The notes under the pieces are model-generated. The model was given only the letters and a program-made list of their open reading frames with translations, was not told the DNA's origin and did not search any database. A program made the position numbers and the translations under genes. DNA of 64,000 bases from positions 3,315,501-3,379,500 of the forward strand of contig JARFJB010002087.1 of NCBI GenBank assembly GCA_036346205.1, in the 5' to 3' direction. Positions 33,695-43,927 of this stretch are shown piece after piece. This DNA is from Vesta saturnalis (Eukaryota > Arthropoda > Insecta > Coleoptera > Lampyridae). The stretch's first letter is position 1. Each line of letters starts with the position of its first letter.

Positions 33695-35143
33695 TTAGTG
33701 GTCCAGAATATCAGTATGGACACCGTCATTGTCACGGTACAAAATGATGCGGCGCCAGGTCCTGTGTGAGATTTTCCGAAGAATAGGCAGGGTGATATCC
33801 TGAATGCTTCTAACAGCTTCCTTCAATTCTTCAACAGACTGATATCGTTGTTTCAAGACCTTCTGCTTAATTATTCCCCAGAGAGAATTGTCGCATGATG
33901 TCAGATCTGGACTCCTGGGAGGCCACTCGATCGGCGCTGGCAGATGCTGCGATCCTCTCCCTATCTCTCTCTGGGGTAGCACTTCATCCAAGAATTCTCG
34001 GACACGGAGAGCGTAGTGAGCAGGAGCTCCATCTTGTTGAAGCCAACTGCCAGCAAGAATGTTCAGTCTTTGAAGCTGTGGAATGAACCATTCCTGCAAC
34101 ATTTCCAAGTAAGAATGTTGATTGACGGCCTATCAGATGCCTACTGGACATTGCTGCCCAGATCATAACATGTGGTGGATTATTCTGTAACTCTTCATAA
34201 TAATATGGATTTTCTTTGCTCCAGAAGAAAATACCCTATTCCGAGAAGATCGGTAAATTGCACATTCGTCTGAGAAGAAAACTTTGCCTCGCTGCGGAGT
34301 GTCACAAACACATCGAGTAATCTTGAGCAAGCTTCATGTCTTCGCTGAATGCCCTTATCACTCAACTCGTTTACGAATGTTGGCTTAAAACATTTTAATT
34401 CCACATCTTTTTACTTTACCATTCAATTATTTCTAAGGAAGTTCCACCATACTTACACCAAAAATCAGATACCGAAGCGACGTTCACAACGTTAACCTTA
34501 GATTTAATGGACTTATTTCGCCTCCATCTTTTCGAACATATGTTTCATCGATCATTTACATATGACGTCTATTCCTTATATAATAAACTGTTACCGTCTC
34601 TCAAATGCCAATCACTATCGAATTTTAGATCTTTCTGCAGGAAACTATTATTAACATCGCAAGCATAATTCATCCTATTAATGTATTTCAAACTTAATAC
34701 ATATCTGTATATTATTCGTTTGTACAAAGCTAGCCTTATTTCTTATCTCTTTAGTTATGTTAAAGCTTAGGGTTAAAACGTTATACTGCCTTTTAACCCT
34801 TTTTGCAATTCTAATTTATAATTAAAGTGCACGTTATCATAAGTATTACTTTCCATTTGTTATTGCAAAAAAAATAAATAAACATTATTATTACTATTAT
34901 TATTATTATTATTATTATTATGTGTCAGCATAGTCGTTTTTGAATTCAAGTTCAGAAGATCTTTTTCGCAATGATTTCTTGGGAGATCTGGTCACAGAAT
35001 CCGCCACTGCTGCACAAGTTTCTTGTCGTGTTGATGGTCGACCTGTTCTCCTTCCATCCAGAACGGATCCAGTTGTGAACAGTTTCTGTTGCCATCGCAC
35101 TTGCCAAAATACGTTCTTCCACACTATACGTACTTGTGTCCAT
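33695..35143 (-). pseudogene. Mariner-like transposase, interrupted by a LINE
   Basis: N-terminus from the ATG at 35141-35143: MDTSTYSVEERI, a gap of about 30-40 residues, then LDGRRTGRPSTRQETCAAVA and DSVTRSPKKSLRKRSSELEF. The LINE insertion (34412-34921) follows. Beyond it: MELKCFKPTFVNELSDKGIQ, RRHEACSRLLDVF, then in a shifted frame FFSDECAIYRSS with the first catalytic Asp, and NPPHVMIWAAMSSRHLIG. The last 137 codons (33695-34108) are open: LQQDGAPAHYALRVREFLDE, EIGRG, PIEWPPRSPDLTSCDNSLWG, IIKQKV and a C-terminus ending VHTDILDH. Confidence 0.85.
34412..34921 (+). mobile_element. LINE 3' end nested in the mariner
   Basis: The plus strand encodes HRSFTYDVYSLYNKLLPSL, then FRSFCRKLLL and a stop, the C-terminal signature of a non-LTR retrotransposon ORF2 (SFTYDA..LYN.LP.SLR...F...LR..LL). 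A 3' UTR and an (ATT)n tail (about 34885-34921) follow. The copy is 5' truncated, and target-site duplication is not clear because the target is itself AT-rich. The family looks CR1/Jockey-like; I cannot narrow it further. Confidence 0.72.
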
Positions 35144-36139
35144 CTCCTGAAAAGAAAAAGTACATATAAGTATGTATCATAACACAAAAAAGGTGGTGAC
35201 AGGACTTTCGGACCTTACTGTACAATAATTTTCAGAGTAAAAATATACAGTGTGCGTTAACGATCTGTTTATATATACAAGGTGGGCCGTAGGTCAGTTG
35301 TCACTCTCAATCCTTAAGGTAGCTTTCATGCATCTTGCTGCATGCGATTTAGCGCAAGAAAGGCTTGTGGTTGCTGCATGCGTTATTTTAGAGCGCACGC
35401 AGCAATGCAAGGTGCGCAAATGAGTCCCGACCCAGATGGGAATCTATTGCCTCATTCTTGCGTTTTAACAATAATGTCTGCAGAAATGGAGTGGAATAAT
35501 GAAAAAAATGTACAGGTTATTGAATCATATAAAGAATATGAATGTTTGTGGCGTTCAAAAGATGCCAATTATGAAAATAGAAATAAAAGAGGCGATGCAA
35601 TACGTGAATTGGCAGAAAAATACAGGGTCACTTCAAAAGCGATTTTAAACAAAATTAAAAGTATTGTTCGTACTTTCATAAAGAATACAGAAAAACAATT
35701 TCAAGAAAAGTGGTAGCGGAGCAGATAAAATTTATAAAAGTAACTAGTTCGCCTATACCAGCTTATTATTTCGGTGCACACGTTCTCCCATCTAACTTTA
35801 ATCCTTCGCACTATCCCCGTCCGTGGAGAAAGTTATGTCATGGGAGGCGCTAATCCCAGACATGAAGTCTCGTCCAGTAGAAAAATGTAATTAACGTGTT
35901 ATATGCTTATCTACTAGCTGCATATTAAAAGTACAATAGGTATTTTCAGTAACGTTTTAGAAATTCTGTATTTCTAATTTTACCTAAACTTCTTAATTAC
36001 TTATCTTCCATTTGTATCTAATGGAGAGGAGTAACTCTATAAAGCAAAGGGTTGTTTCAAAATGTTGATAAAAGAAATAATTGGTAACCCCTTCTAGTAT
36101 TAGAAAACTATACTTTTATAAGTATAAAGAGTTAAAGTA

Positions 36140-36771
36140 GTGGTGAAACGTGTTGAAGTATTTCCTGAAGCGCAAATAACTGGATGTAGATTCCATATTT
36201 CTCAAGCTTGGTTTCGAAAAATTGAACAATTTGGATTAGTGGTTGGAGTTTACGAGACAAGAAATCACCAATTGGCAAGTGGCTACATAATTTATTTGGT
36301 CTACTTTTCTTCCTCCAGAAGAAGTCGGAGATTGTTTTGTTTTCGATTTTATGGAAGACGCCCTGTTGATGAACGAGTGACATAATTCTCAGACTATATC
36401 ACTGCAACATATATATCAGAGGACTCTATTTTTCCACCAACCATATGGGCTAAGATTCTGCCGAAATGACCCACCCGTACAACAAATACATGCGAGTCAT
36501 TTCACTCCAAATTTAATAAGTATTGCTGCACACCCCATCCAAATATAAATTCATTTATTGCTGCATTAAAAAATATGCAAAAGGTACTTATATTAAAATC
36601 AATTCAGCAAATAGTGGAGAAACAATCAAACTGAGAAAAGAAACGCTGTTAAATTATAAATTTGTCTCAGAAAAAATTTCTCAATACCAAATTTCTCGAT
36701 ATAATTTTGTTAAATGTGTAGCTTATAAGTGGAGTTTCTGTAACACTTATTTATGTTTGCATATAATATAG
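36140..36771 (+). pseudogene. MULE (Mutator-like) transposase fragment
   Basis: Plus-strand frames give VEVFPEAQITGCRFHISQAW and FRKIEQFGL, the MULE pattern FP.A.I.GC.FH..QA..R.IQ..GL. Next come PPEEVGDCF, then YITATYISEDSIFPPTIWA and TNTCESFHSKFN (the N..ESFH signature). The C-terminal block is TYIKINSANSGETIKLRKET and EKISQYQISRYNFVKCVAYK. This order is that of insect MULEs. The N-terminal half with the first catalytic residues is absent. Frameshifts occur. It lies between the MADF exon 1 and the transposase 3' end of Harbinger II, so it inserted there. Confidence 0.75.
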
Positions 36772-36779
36772 GTTTAAAT

Positions 36780-37140
36780 AAAAAATGCCTTTTTTGCAAG
36801 ATTTTCTTTTTTCCATTATATTAACGTGGTTGTGCACTTTCACCTTCAATAGTTACATACAAACGGGAGTTAATGTGCGCGATTGAATAATTAAACATAC
36901 TGATTAGGACGTGGACGGGATATCGTGTGAGAGATTGTAGACTGTGACGTCACTCTACCGATTAGACGGGACGGGTGCGCTCTATTATTTATTTTGGACG
37001 GCGACATTGGACGAGCCGGATTAGAAACAGAAAACTACGAAGTTGGTGATGAAAATAAAAAAAAACACGGAAACTGCGGTAAGCAATAATCTTTATTTCT
37101 TAAAATTACATACTCCTAATACGTTATCAAATTACGTGAA
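36780..37140. other. Non-coding, partly GC-richer block
   Basis: This lies between the MULE relic and the Harbinger transposase stop. Positions 36880-37030 are less AT-rich than the surroundings (GACGTGGACGGGATATCG, GACGGGACGGGTGCGCTC) and have no frame. They may be MULE terminal sequence; no inverted partner found. Confidence 0.35.
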
Positions 37141-39380
37141 TTAGTTTGCAAATTTATCCTGCCATGATACAGTGCCTTCCTTTGATACAAAATAATTCAT
37201 AAATTCTTCTCTTACTAATTTAGGGCCATTTCCTGTTTTTGTGGAATTCTTTATTACTAATCCCGTATCCACATCCTCATAGTCAAATGTTCCAAGGGGT
37301 GAATACTTTCCTTTCGAGGCAGAATTTCGTCTTAAAAAATTACGTAAGTGAACACAGGTTAGGTAAGTGTTTCGGCCGTATCTGGTTTAAGTAGTATAGG
37401 CTTTCTAAATATCCTAAACACAGCCGATACAATTCCAAATCCATTTTCTACAATTCGTCTCGCTCTCGAAAATCTGTAGTTAAATATTCTTCTTGGGGAT
37501 CCTTTTAGAATATCAATAGGAAAATGTTTCATTACATTCATCGACAAAGCAAACGCATCCTCTGCAACCAACACGTACGGCATTTGCACGTTTCTGTCGT
37601 TAAAAGTTTTTGTTTTTGGTAGATTTAGTGTATCATTAATTAACCTTTTGTAGAACGATGTATTACGAAAAACACCCCCGTCTGACAGTCGTCTGACATC
37701 TAGCATGAGCATATATAAAATTGTAATTTGCATTAACAATAGCCTTTAAAATAATGCTGAATGTTCCTTTATGATTATAAAAAGAACTAGTACTATTAGA
37801 TGGACATTGCAATAAAACGTGTTTGCCGTCGAGAGCACCAATACAGTGAAGAAAATTCCATTGATCTTTAAAATCCTTAGCAATTTGAAGCCATTAACCT
37901 TCAGTTGAAGGAACCTAAACAAGAAAAAATGCCTTATAATTGTAAACAATTTTTTTTCAGGGTGTTGAAGCTGTACCAATGCAGCGTTTTCAAAAACCTA
38001 CATTATCAAATACAAATAATCGGAAACAAACAAAAAAGATTCTGAGGTAGGTGAAGCTTACAATATTATGAAAGAAGCCAGAGATAAGTTAAACATGCGA
38101 GACGAGTTTTCACACTTCGAAGAAGTTATTGAGTGCAAGTTAAGAAAACTTAATAATCCGCGCCTACAATCAATTGCCCAGTTCGAAATAAATAGAATAA
38201 TATTTGACATGGAAATGAAACTCTAGGATGGCCACGGTCAAACCACAAATTTCAACGCGAACAATCCCATTTTTGTACACACTGATGTACATCTAACTAA
38301 GAACGGTTCTTCATCTAATGAACTCAGGAATGGATCCTATACGTCAGCAGGTATCGAAAATTCTGGCTATACACAAAAGTGGCCTCGAGCAACGCCTGAA
38401 ATTATTCTGACTCGCAGTCTAATTGTTAAGTTCACACACTGCTACAAGCGACTTGATACATTTTCGAACCTAATATTTATAAATTTTGATAGTTTTATTT
38501 GCAATATTTTTAGTTAAATTTACTCAATGTAAAGGGTGATTTAATATTATAATCAGACCTGTACTGGACACAATTCATAGGTTGCAATAACTTAAAATAA
38601 ATATTTGACAAGTTTTAGTCAAATTCATAGGCGTTAATATAAGTGATAGGGAGTGGAACTCTTGCTTACGAATTAAAATGCTTTAAAGAAAATTCAGGTT
38701 CTATTGACCGATTTTAACAACTCTTGGAAAAGTCAGCTTAGCTCTGATAGGAACTTTTGTTAAACAATCGTGAAGAAAATATGTAAATCTTTGAGCAGCA
38801 ATCAATAAGCTAGGAACGCCGCTGACAGAAATGGCATGCAAATATTAAGTATGTCGCATATATGTCACTAATCTCACCAATGTGACCAATTTTAAAAATG
38901 AAATCACTAACCAAAATGTAACTAATAGATCCCGTGGTTTTGAATTAATAAAAATCACCCTTTAGGTAGTAGTTTTCTGTATATAAACAAAACTTAGTTT
39001 CAATAGCTGATTTATTTTTTCCTTACCTTGACATATCCTTTTTCAGGTGCAATAAGTGAAATTAATAAATCAGATATGTTAAACGCGAACATTAAGCTTC
39101 TGCTAAAATTTCAAACAAATTGCAAGTCTTACTTTTGCCGAAATGGCGTCTCTCATGTTAGTATCTTTTTGCTAATATTTGGAGCAATCATTTGCAGTAA
39201 TTCTTTAAAACCCGTTGAAGACATTCGTGTAAAATTTTGAAAACCAAACACCATCAAAACCATTATTTCAAAATGATCTGTGTCATTTTCTTTCAAGAAC
39301 CCTGTTTTGCCATCTTTACATTTTTGCTATTTGCTATTACGACGAATGCAGTACATATACCTCCAAGCAGTTCGGCACCC
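37141..39380 (-). pseudogene. PIF/Harbinger transposase with intron, broken
   Basis: Exon 1 (39380-39027): MGAELLGGICTAFVVIANSK, frameshift, FLKENDTDHFEI, then NFTRMSSTGFKELLQMIAPN and ISKKDTNMRDAISAKVRLAI, ending PEKGYVK. The donor is CAAG followed by GTAAGG (39026-39021). The acceptor TTTCTTGTTTAG ends at 37915. Exon 2 (37914-37141) continues in phase as VPSTEG, stop, WLQIAKDFKDQWNFLH, CIGALDGKHV (first Asp), DGGVFRNTSFYKRLINDTLN, VLVAEDAF (second Asp), and SRARRIVENGFGIVSAVFRI (Glu). The end reads RKPILLKPDTAETLT, SASKGKYSPLGTFDYEDVDT, GLVIKNSTKTGNGPKLVREE, stop at 37141-37143. The joined text YVK-VPSTE-WL is typical of the family and supports the splice. Several frameshifts are present. 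The MADF exon 2 lies, antisense, inside this intron. Confidence 0.85.
38532..38962. mobile_element. About 430 bp MITE with TA target duplication
   Basis: It starts AAGGGTGATTTAATATTA and, read inward from the other end, AAGGGTGATTTTTATTAATTC. TA stands on both sides (38530-38531 and 38963-38964). There is no coding sequence. The AAGGGTGATTTTT end is a well-known type among insect Tc1/mariner-derived MITEs. It is nested in the intron of the Harbinger II transposase, just after the MADF frame. Confidence 0.72.
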
Positions 39381-39682
39381 ATAATAAACACAATATTTAT
39401 TAATTTCACGTATGCAGACGTACACGCAATAAAGTTTGTCATCTAAATGCCATGATGCATAAGGCAAAGACGGCGTGTTCTTTGCCTCTTGCTGCATACG
39501 CAGCTGCATGCAATAGCGCATGCCTTGTTGCACGAAAAGACGCACCGTCTAAAACGTACCTTTAGACATTGTTTTGCCTAGCGTAGTCGTAGTCTGTTGT
39601 GAACTTGACAATTACGCATTAGTTAGTTGACCCTAGCAGTTTGAGGTTATTCTGTTGTTTGTTGTATGTTATTTAATCAACG

Positions 39683-39975
39683 ATGAATAGAAATTTAAGT
39701 ACAGAACAGCGTGTATTTGTGTTACAATCGTATGACCATAATTACAGTGATGTTTGTGATTTATTTGTGGAACGTTTTCCAAACGTCGAACCTCCATCTC
39801 AACAAGGTATTCGTAAATTAAACATTCGCAGCCACCGGATCAGTGGCGCAGCTTTCTCGTTCAGGTACGCCAGTGTTTATAACTACAGAAGAGAATATTA
39901 TTGTTGCGCAATGTTTTGTGCAATCACCTACTAAATCTCAAAGGAAAGCGTCAAATGAGTATGGAATAGCAAAAC
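39683..39975 (+). pseudogene. Mariner-like transposase N-terminus (isolated)
   Basis: From ATG 39683: MNRNLSTEQRVFVLQSYDHN, YSDVCDLFVERFPNVEPPSQ, QGIRKLN. Then, in a shifted frame, GSVAQLSRSGTPVFITTEEN and IIVAQCFVQSPTKSQRKASN with EYGIA. This is the two helix-turn-helix N-terminal region of an insect mariner-like transposase. The catalytic domain is absent and no TIRs were found; the right edge of Harbinger II lies 120 bp upstream. Confidence 0.72.
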
Positions 39976-40189
39976 AAGTCTACGAAGGATGTAGAAAAGC
40001 TGAAATTGAGAGCATATAGTGTTACAGTCCAAATACTCATTAGAGCATCAAGTCCGTAAAGTGTGTAGCGTCTCCAGGTACCCTATCTTGAAAAGCGTAA
40101 TTTGAACTTATTCGCAAGAATGCAAATTCAAGAACAAAACAATCGTTACGTGATTTATCTTGCCTTACATGGCCTTTTTTGTTTTGTTA

Positions 40190-40263
40190 TGAACGATAGC
40201 GCAGTTGGTTAGCGCGGTACTCTAGCAAAGTACAGGTGGTAGGTTCAAATCCTACTCGAGGTA
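40190..40263 (+). tRNA. tRNA-Ala(AGC)-like sequence, probable SINE head or pseudogene
   Basis: A clear tRNA layout is present. Positions 8-9 are TA, then D stem GCGC/GCGC with loop AGTTGGTTA, anticodon stem GTACT/AGTAC with loop CTAGCAA (anticodon AGC), a 5 nt variable loop, and T stem GTAGG/CCTAC with loop TTCAAAT. Pol III A-box (TAGCGCAGTTGG) and B-box (GGTTCAAATCC) are good. The acceptor stem pairs at only about 3 of 7 positions, so a functional tRNA is unlikely. This is typical of the head of a tRNA-derived SINE, although no defined SINE body was found. Confidence 0.6.
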
Positions 40264-42660
40264 AGCTTTGTATTTATGTATTTAATAAAATTAATAATAA
40301 TTTTTAATTACTCAAATTAAAATTAACGAGCTTTGCGCAATGATGGTTCAACCCGTTAATGTATTATTTTGGGAAGAACCACCAAAAAAACCCAATTTAT
40401 TCATAAATAAGTAATTGCACAAGTACATTAATAAATCAAATAACACAAAAAACAATGAAAGGTTCAACATGTAATGAAACACCATTAAATCAGGTTAAAG
40501 TGCTAAAATTGTAACATTAAGAAAAAATAAATGAAAAGCAGTTTAGCTACACACGAACACAATAAAAAAACAATGTAATCACATTGACAATTGTGTCATA
40601 AATAAATTAGAATCAAAATGGTAATACCAAATATATGGCCCTATATAACCAGCCATGTCAGTCTTTAAGTAAATAAACAAATAATAATTCAGATTAAAGT
40701 ACACATAAAATATAACAACAGTAAGATTGCGCAGGTGATTATAAGGTAACTGCAAGGCAAGGGCAAAAGAAAATAGGCGAGGAATTTACACGTACACAAT
40801 TGTTTAGTGACTAATAAAGCACAAAATACATACGTACAATTACAATAAATTACATATAAAGAGAAATTAGTTCGCAGGCCAAACAGCCAAAAAACTTATT
40901 AAAGCAAAGCCTTACAAGAGTAAGTGCAAATAAATAACAACGTGACCGATAGACAAGCTTGAGCGTTAGAAAAATACAGCGGCCCTTTCTCAGGTTACAT
41001 ATCTATGTATATAAACCAATAAAAACAGTAAAATATAATTCGAGATATTTTAATGGTCATCTGGACCTGTGCGTATGTAGATCAATCGGCAATTGCCTTA
41101 CAATTATAACCGAAAGCTATCTTTTGCACGTTGTCCACGCCCACCTCTACGCACATATAAATATAATCAACAAACAACAATGCTAATTGGCCCAAGTACA
41201 TGAGCGAGGGAGCCCTGTACTGTCTGACGCTAACCCCTTTATTTTTAACAGATATCAACTTAATGAGCCTGCGTGCGTAATTAGATACTTTTTGTAAGGC
41301 AATGCTTGATTTTTAATACGTTACATAGGCTTGTAGAATGATTTATTGCGAGCTTTAATTTATATTAAACACTTGAATATATTCCCTTTTGTTAAACACT
41401 TTCCCACAACACGACGAGTTAAGGTACGCGGTTTAAACTCGACGCAACGACTATTAATGATATATTATGTTTTGGAAAAAAACTTCATTAAAACATATAC
41501 AACAACAAAATTTAGCGTTTTAGTTTTTCTAAAAGGTACACGACCAAATATTTGCAGACCGAAAGGTTTACTATGGGAGTTTCGGATTAAAACATTCAAA
41601 GCAATTCGGCTCAATTAAAACTTTAACCGCAACTGCCTTCCCCCCGATTTCAAAGTAACTATCTCTACTCCCGAAAAACCACTCTCGTTTTTCAAAAGTA
41701 ATAAAAAAAACAAGAAACTATTACATGGGAACATTTAGGTCCCGAGTTTCAAAGTACCAAATACCTTTTGATCGCGGCGTGTACCGACACAATTATTAAA
41801 CTAGTGGCATTTTTACATCAAGAATGTGAGTGCACAAATATTCATCTATTCGTTATACTCCTTCAATAAAAGCAGTTCTAGCGGACATAAAACACCAAAA
41901 TAAGATATCACGAAAACATTAGCAAATTACGACTTATTATCAAGATATTTAAACCCGTAAATTATCCTTCCTATTGCGGTAACAATTGCGATTTAAAATG
42001 TTTATTACAATAATAAAATTTTCGCAGTCCGCTACAAGTCAATTTTTGCGTATGGCACAGCTCAGTGGTGTGGGCGGTGTTCTTACTTAATGCTGCACAA
42101 GGGCACTCGTCACAACTCAAAAAACTTCAAAATCAGGACAAAACATCAAAAAGGCGACACCTATTAGATACATTTATAGCGGGAAAACGTCATGAACTAG
42201 ATCTAATAATGGCCTAACAGAAAACCATAATGTTCACTCAAAATAAAATACTCTCCTCCCTGAAAATTCTACTCCAAAAAGCATTTAAATAAAGTTCACT
42301 TAAACTTCAACAAAATGAACACCTCGAACAACACTTATGTAGTTGTAATATCACTTGAAATTGTTAAGAAATAAAATAAGTTATATTTTCAAACATGTCT
42401 AATAATAAATTTACCTAATTTATTTACAAATGTAAAGTATCAATTGCGGTTAGAAACTCTAAATCTAGGTAGGTCGAAAAAATTATTATATTCCATACTA
42501 ATCACAATAATAATAGTAAGAAAATAAGTACTTGACACTAAGGGAGATTTAGGTATCAACGACGTTATAATAGATACCATGTTTCACTAATTATACCCAA
42601 TAATTTTCAATAATAGATTTTTAAGTTTCGTTTACAGTTTGAAGCTTATAACCTCAATTT
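40264..42660. other. A/C-skewed non-coding stretch
   Basis: The plus strand is visibly rich in A and C over more than 2 kb. No credible long frame is present. It contains a dispersed repeat (42105-42310) shared with 61490-61710. It may be an unrecognised large repeat. Confidence 0.45.
42105..42310. repeat. Dispersed repeat R2, copy 1
   Basis: From AAGGGCACTCGTCACAACTC to about AAACTTCAACAAAA this matches 61490-61710 in the same orientation. Shared phrases include ATACATTTATAGCG and ATGGCCTAACAGAAAACC (copy 2: TTGGCCTAACAGGAAACC). Both sit in A/C-skewed DNA. Confidence 0.75.
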
Positions 42661-42678
42661 ACAATATACCCTAATATA

Positions 42679-43925
42679 CTGACTTCCATAAAAATTGCAA
42701 CACCTAGAATTTGTTGAACGATTTTATTGAAATTTTCGTCAACTACGTGTTTCATTAGAACAAACAAACGATTAAAATTTTAATAAAATCTAGCTAGTAG
42801 TTTTTTTTCCTTTGCACTTAGTAACAATAAATTTGAAGAACTGAACCAATCAGTGTGTAATTAACTGTCAATTTTGCAAATTGTTTGTTCACAATTTCAT
42901 TCTGAGCCTGGGAACAATGCCAAGAGTACGTCAACATCAACATTTTTCCCAATTGATTGATTTTGAACGTGACCATTAAGAGAAATTAGTTATCGTGTAA
43001 ACCGAAATGTTACAACGGTATTGAGATGTTGGTCCAAATGGTCCGAGGAAGGGCTGCAACAACGTCGTCCTGGATCTGGACGTCCCCGCAGGACTACAGA
43101 TCGCGAAGAACGTCGCTTAAGACTTTTGGCCTCAAGATACAGATTTTCAACAACTCGATCGATTGCAAATGATTGGATGAGAGGTGTAGGACTCAGAATG
43201 TCAATGTCATCTGTTTATCGCCGGATAAGGTCTTATGGGCTGCGTTCATAGCGTCCATTTTTCTGTCTTCCTCTTACACCACTTCACCGTCTATGCAGGC
43301 TAGAATGGAGCAACGAAAGAGCGAATTGGGCGCAAGAATGGCATTGAATTGTGTTTAGTACATTTTTTGTGGAACGCAACACAGCCCTCACACAAGGAGT
43401 GATGATATGGGGTGCAATATGGTATGGTAGCAGATCACCCTTGGTCTTCATTGATGGCAACTTAAAGGCCACTGGTTATATTGCCAATGTGCTAGAACCC
43501 GTTGCGCTTCCATATCTTCAGGGGCTGGAAAATCCCATTCGCCAACAGGATAATGCGCGCCCTCATACGGCAAGGGCTGCAACACGTTTTTTGGAAGAAG
43601 CTAACATTTCCGTCCTCCCATGGGCTGCTCGGTCGCCTGATTCGTCGCCCATTGATAACTTACACGATCTGCGGCTACGGATTCAAGAAGCTTGGGTTGA
43701 TATACCACAGGCAGCTATAGATGACTTTGATTGATAGCATCTCACGCCGTCTAAATGAGTGCATTACAAATCGTGGCGGAGCAACTCATTATTGAAAAAA
43801 CATTTTTAGTTTTGTTGTTTTGTTTTCAAATTTTAATCGTTTGTGTGTTCTAATGAAAGACAGCGTTGACGAAAATTTCAATAAAATCGTTCAATAAATT
43901 CTAGGTCAATTTTTATGGAAGTCAG
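42679..43925 (+). mobile_element. Tc1-like element, complete with about 100 bp TIRs
   Basis: It starts CTGACTTCCATAAAAATTGC and, read inward from the right, CTGACTTCCATAAAAATTGA. TIR similarity continues about 100 bp (to about 42780 and from about 43829). TA flanks both ends (42677-42678; 43926-43927). A plus-strand transposase pseudogene fills the interior. Length is 1247 bp, shorter than an intact relative because of a small N-terminal deletion. Confidence 0.93.
42917..43795 (+). pseudogene. Tc1-like transposase, broken
   Basis: From ATG 42917: MPRVRQHQHFSQLIDFERDH, a small deletion, VTTVLRCWSKWSEEGLQQRR, PGSGRPRRTTDREERRLRLL, RFSTTRSIANDWMRGVGLRM and SVYRRIRSYGLRS. A stop follows, then in frame RPFFCLPLTPLHRLCRLEWS, ERANWAQEWH and a stop. 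The catalytic part (43351-43734) has GVMIWGAIWYGSRSPLVFID, QQDNARPHTARAATRFLEEA (second Asp) and PWAARSPDSSPIDNLHDL (third acidic position changed: IEH to IDN). After a frameshift the end reads SISRRLNECITNRGGATHY, stop 43793-43795. The first catalytic Asp region (FSDESRF) was lost near 43350. Confidence 0.88.
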
Positions 43926-43927
43926 TA

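Larger units (their letters stand above)
33604..35220 (-). mobile_element. Mariner-like element with TA target duplication and paralogous empty site
   Basis: The ends read CAGTAAGGTCCGAAAGTCCT inward on both sides (27 bp identical, then looser similarity). TA precedes (33602-33603) and follows (35221-35222). The equivalent position in duplication copy 1 (about 30720) has no element and a single TA, which proves the boundaries and the TSD. Length is 1617 bp including a nested LINE 3' end of about 510 bp. Confidence 0.95.
31492..35984. repeat. Tandem segmental duplication, copy 2 (with insertions)
   Basis: This is the second copy of the 28560-31491 unit. It is interrupted only by the mariner at 33604-35220: the sequence GATATTGTACAACAA of copy 1 is GATATTGTA before and TACAATAA after the insertion. 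Without the insertion it is about 2.86 kb. It continues directly into the rest of Harbinger II, so it carries the original flank and copy 1 is the added unit, or the reverse at the other edge. Confidence 0.95.
35474..38514 (+). pseudogene. MADF-domain partner protein of Harbinger II (two exons), broken
   Basis: Exon 1 starts at ATG 35474 (MSAEMEWNNEKNVQVIESYK, EYECLWRSKDANYENRNKRG, DAIRELAEKYRVTSKAILNK, IKSIVRTFIKNTEKQF), a textbook MADF domain (LI..Y...ECLW....DY.NR..R..A...LA). A frameshift at about 35703 leads into KKSGSGADKIYKSN. Exon 2 begins after an acceptor TTTTTTTCAG at 37951-37960: GVEAVPMQRFQKPTLSNTNN, frameshift, DSEVGEAYNIMKEARDKLNM and RDEFSHFEEVIECKLRKLNN, then a block that looks like the conserved C-terminal part of such partners (QSIAQFEINRIIFDMEMKL). 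A TAG at 38224-38226 is followed by 95 more open codons to 38514. The exon 1 donor is unresolved. MADF proteins bind DNA; here it probably assists the transposase. Confidence 0.78.
35317..39561. mobile_element. PIF/Harbinger element II with MADF partner gene, TSD TTA
   Basis: The left end AGGTAGCTTT (35317; fuller form with ACACGGTGCC in the duplicate at 30817) and the right end, read inward, AGGTACGTTTTAGACGGTGC (39561) are inverted copies. Each is flanked by TTA (35314-35316 and 39562-39564), the PIF target duplication. GCATGC-rich subterminal repeats occur at both ends (35330-35410; 39440-39540). The interior holds a MADF-domain gene (plus) and a DDE transposase gene with an intron (minus) whose exons interleave, plus a nested MULE fragment and a MITE. 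Total 4245 bp. Confidence 0.88.

Noticed and set aside
34940..35182. 80-codon plus-strand ORF opposite the mariner transposase
   Set aside because: The minus strand carries the recognised helix-turn-helix region; the plus frame is its shadow.
36132..36383. 83-codon minus-strand ORF
   Set aside because: It is antisense to the MULE motifs (FHISQAW), so a shadow.
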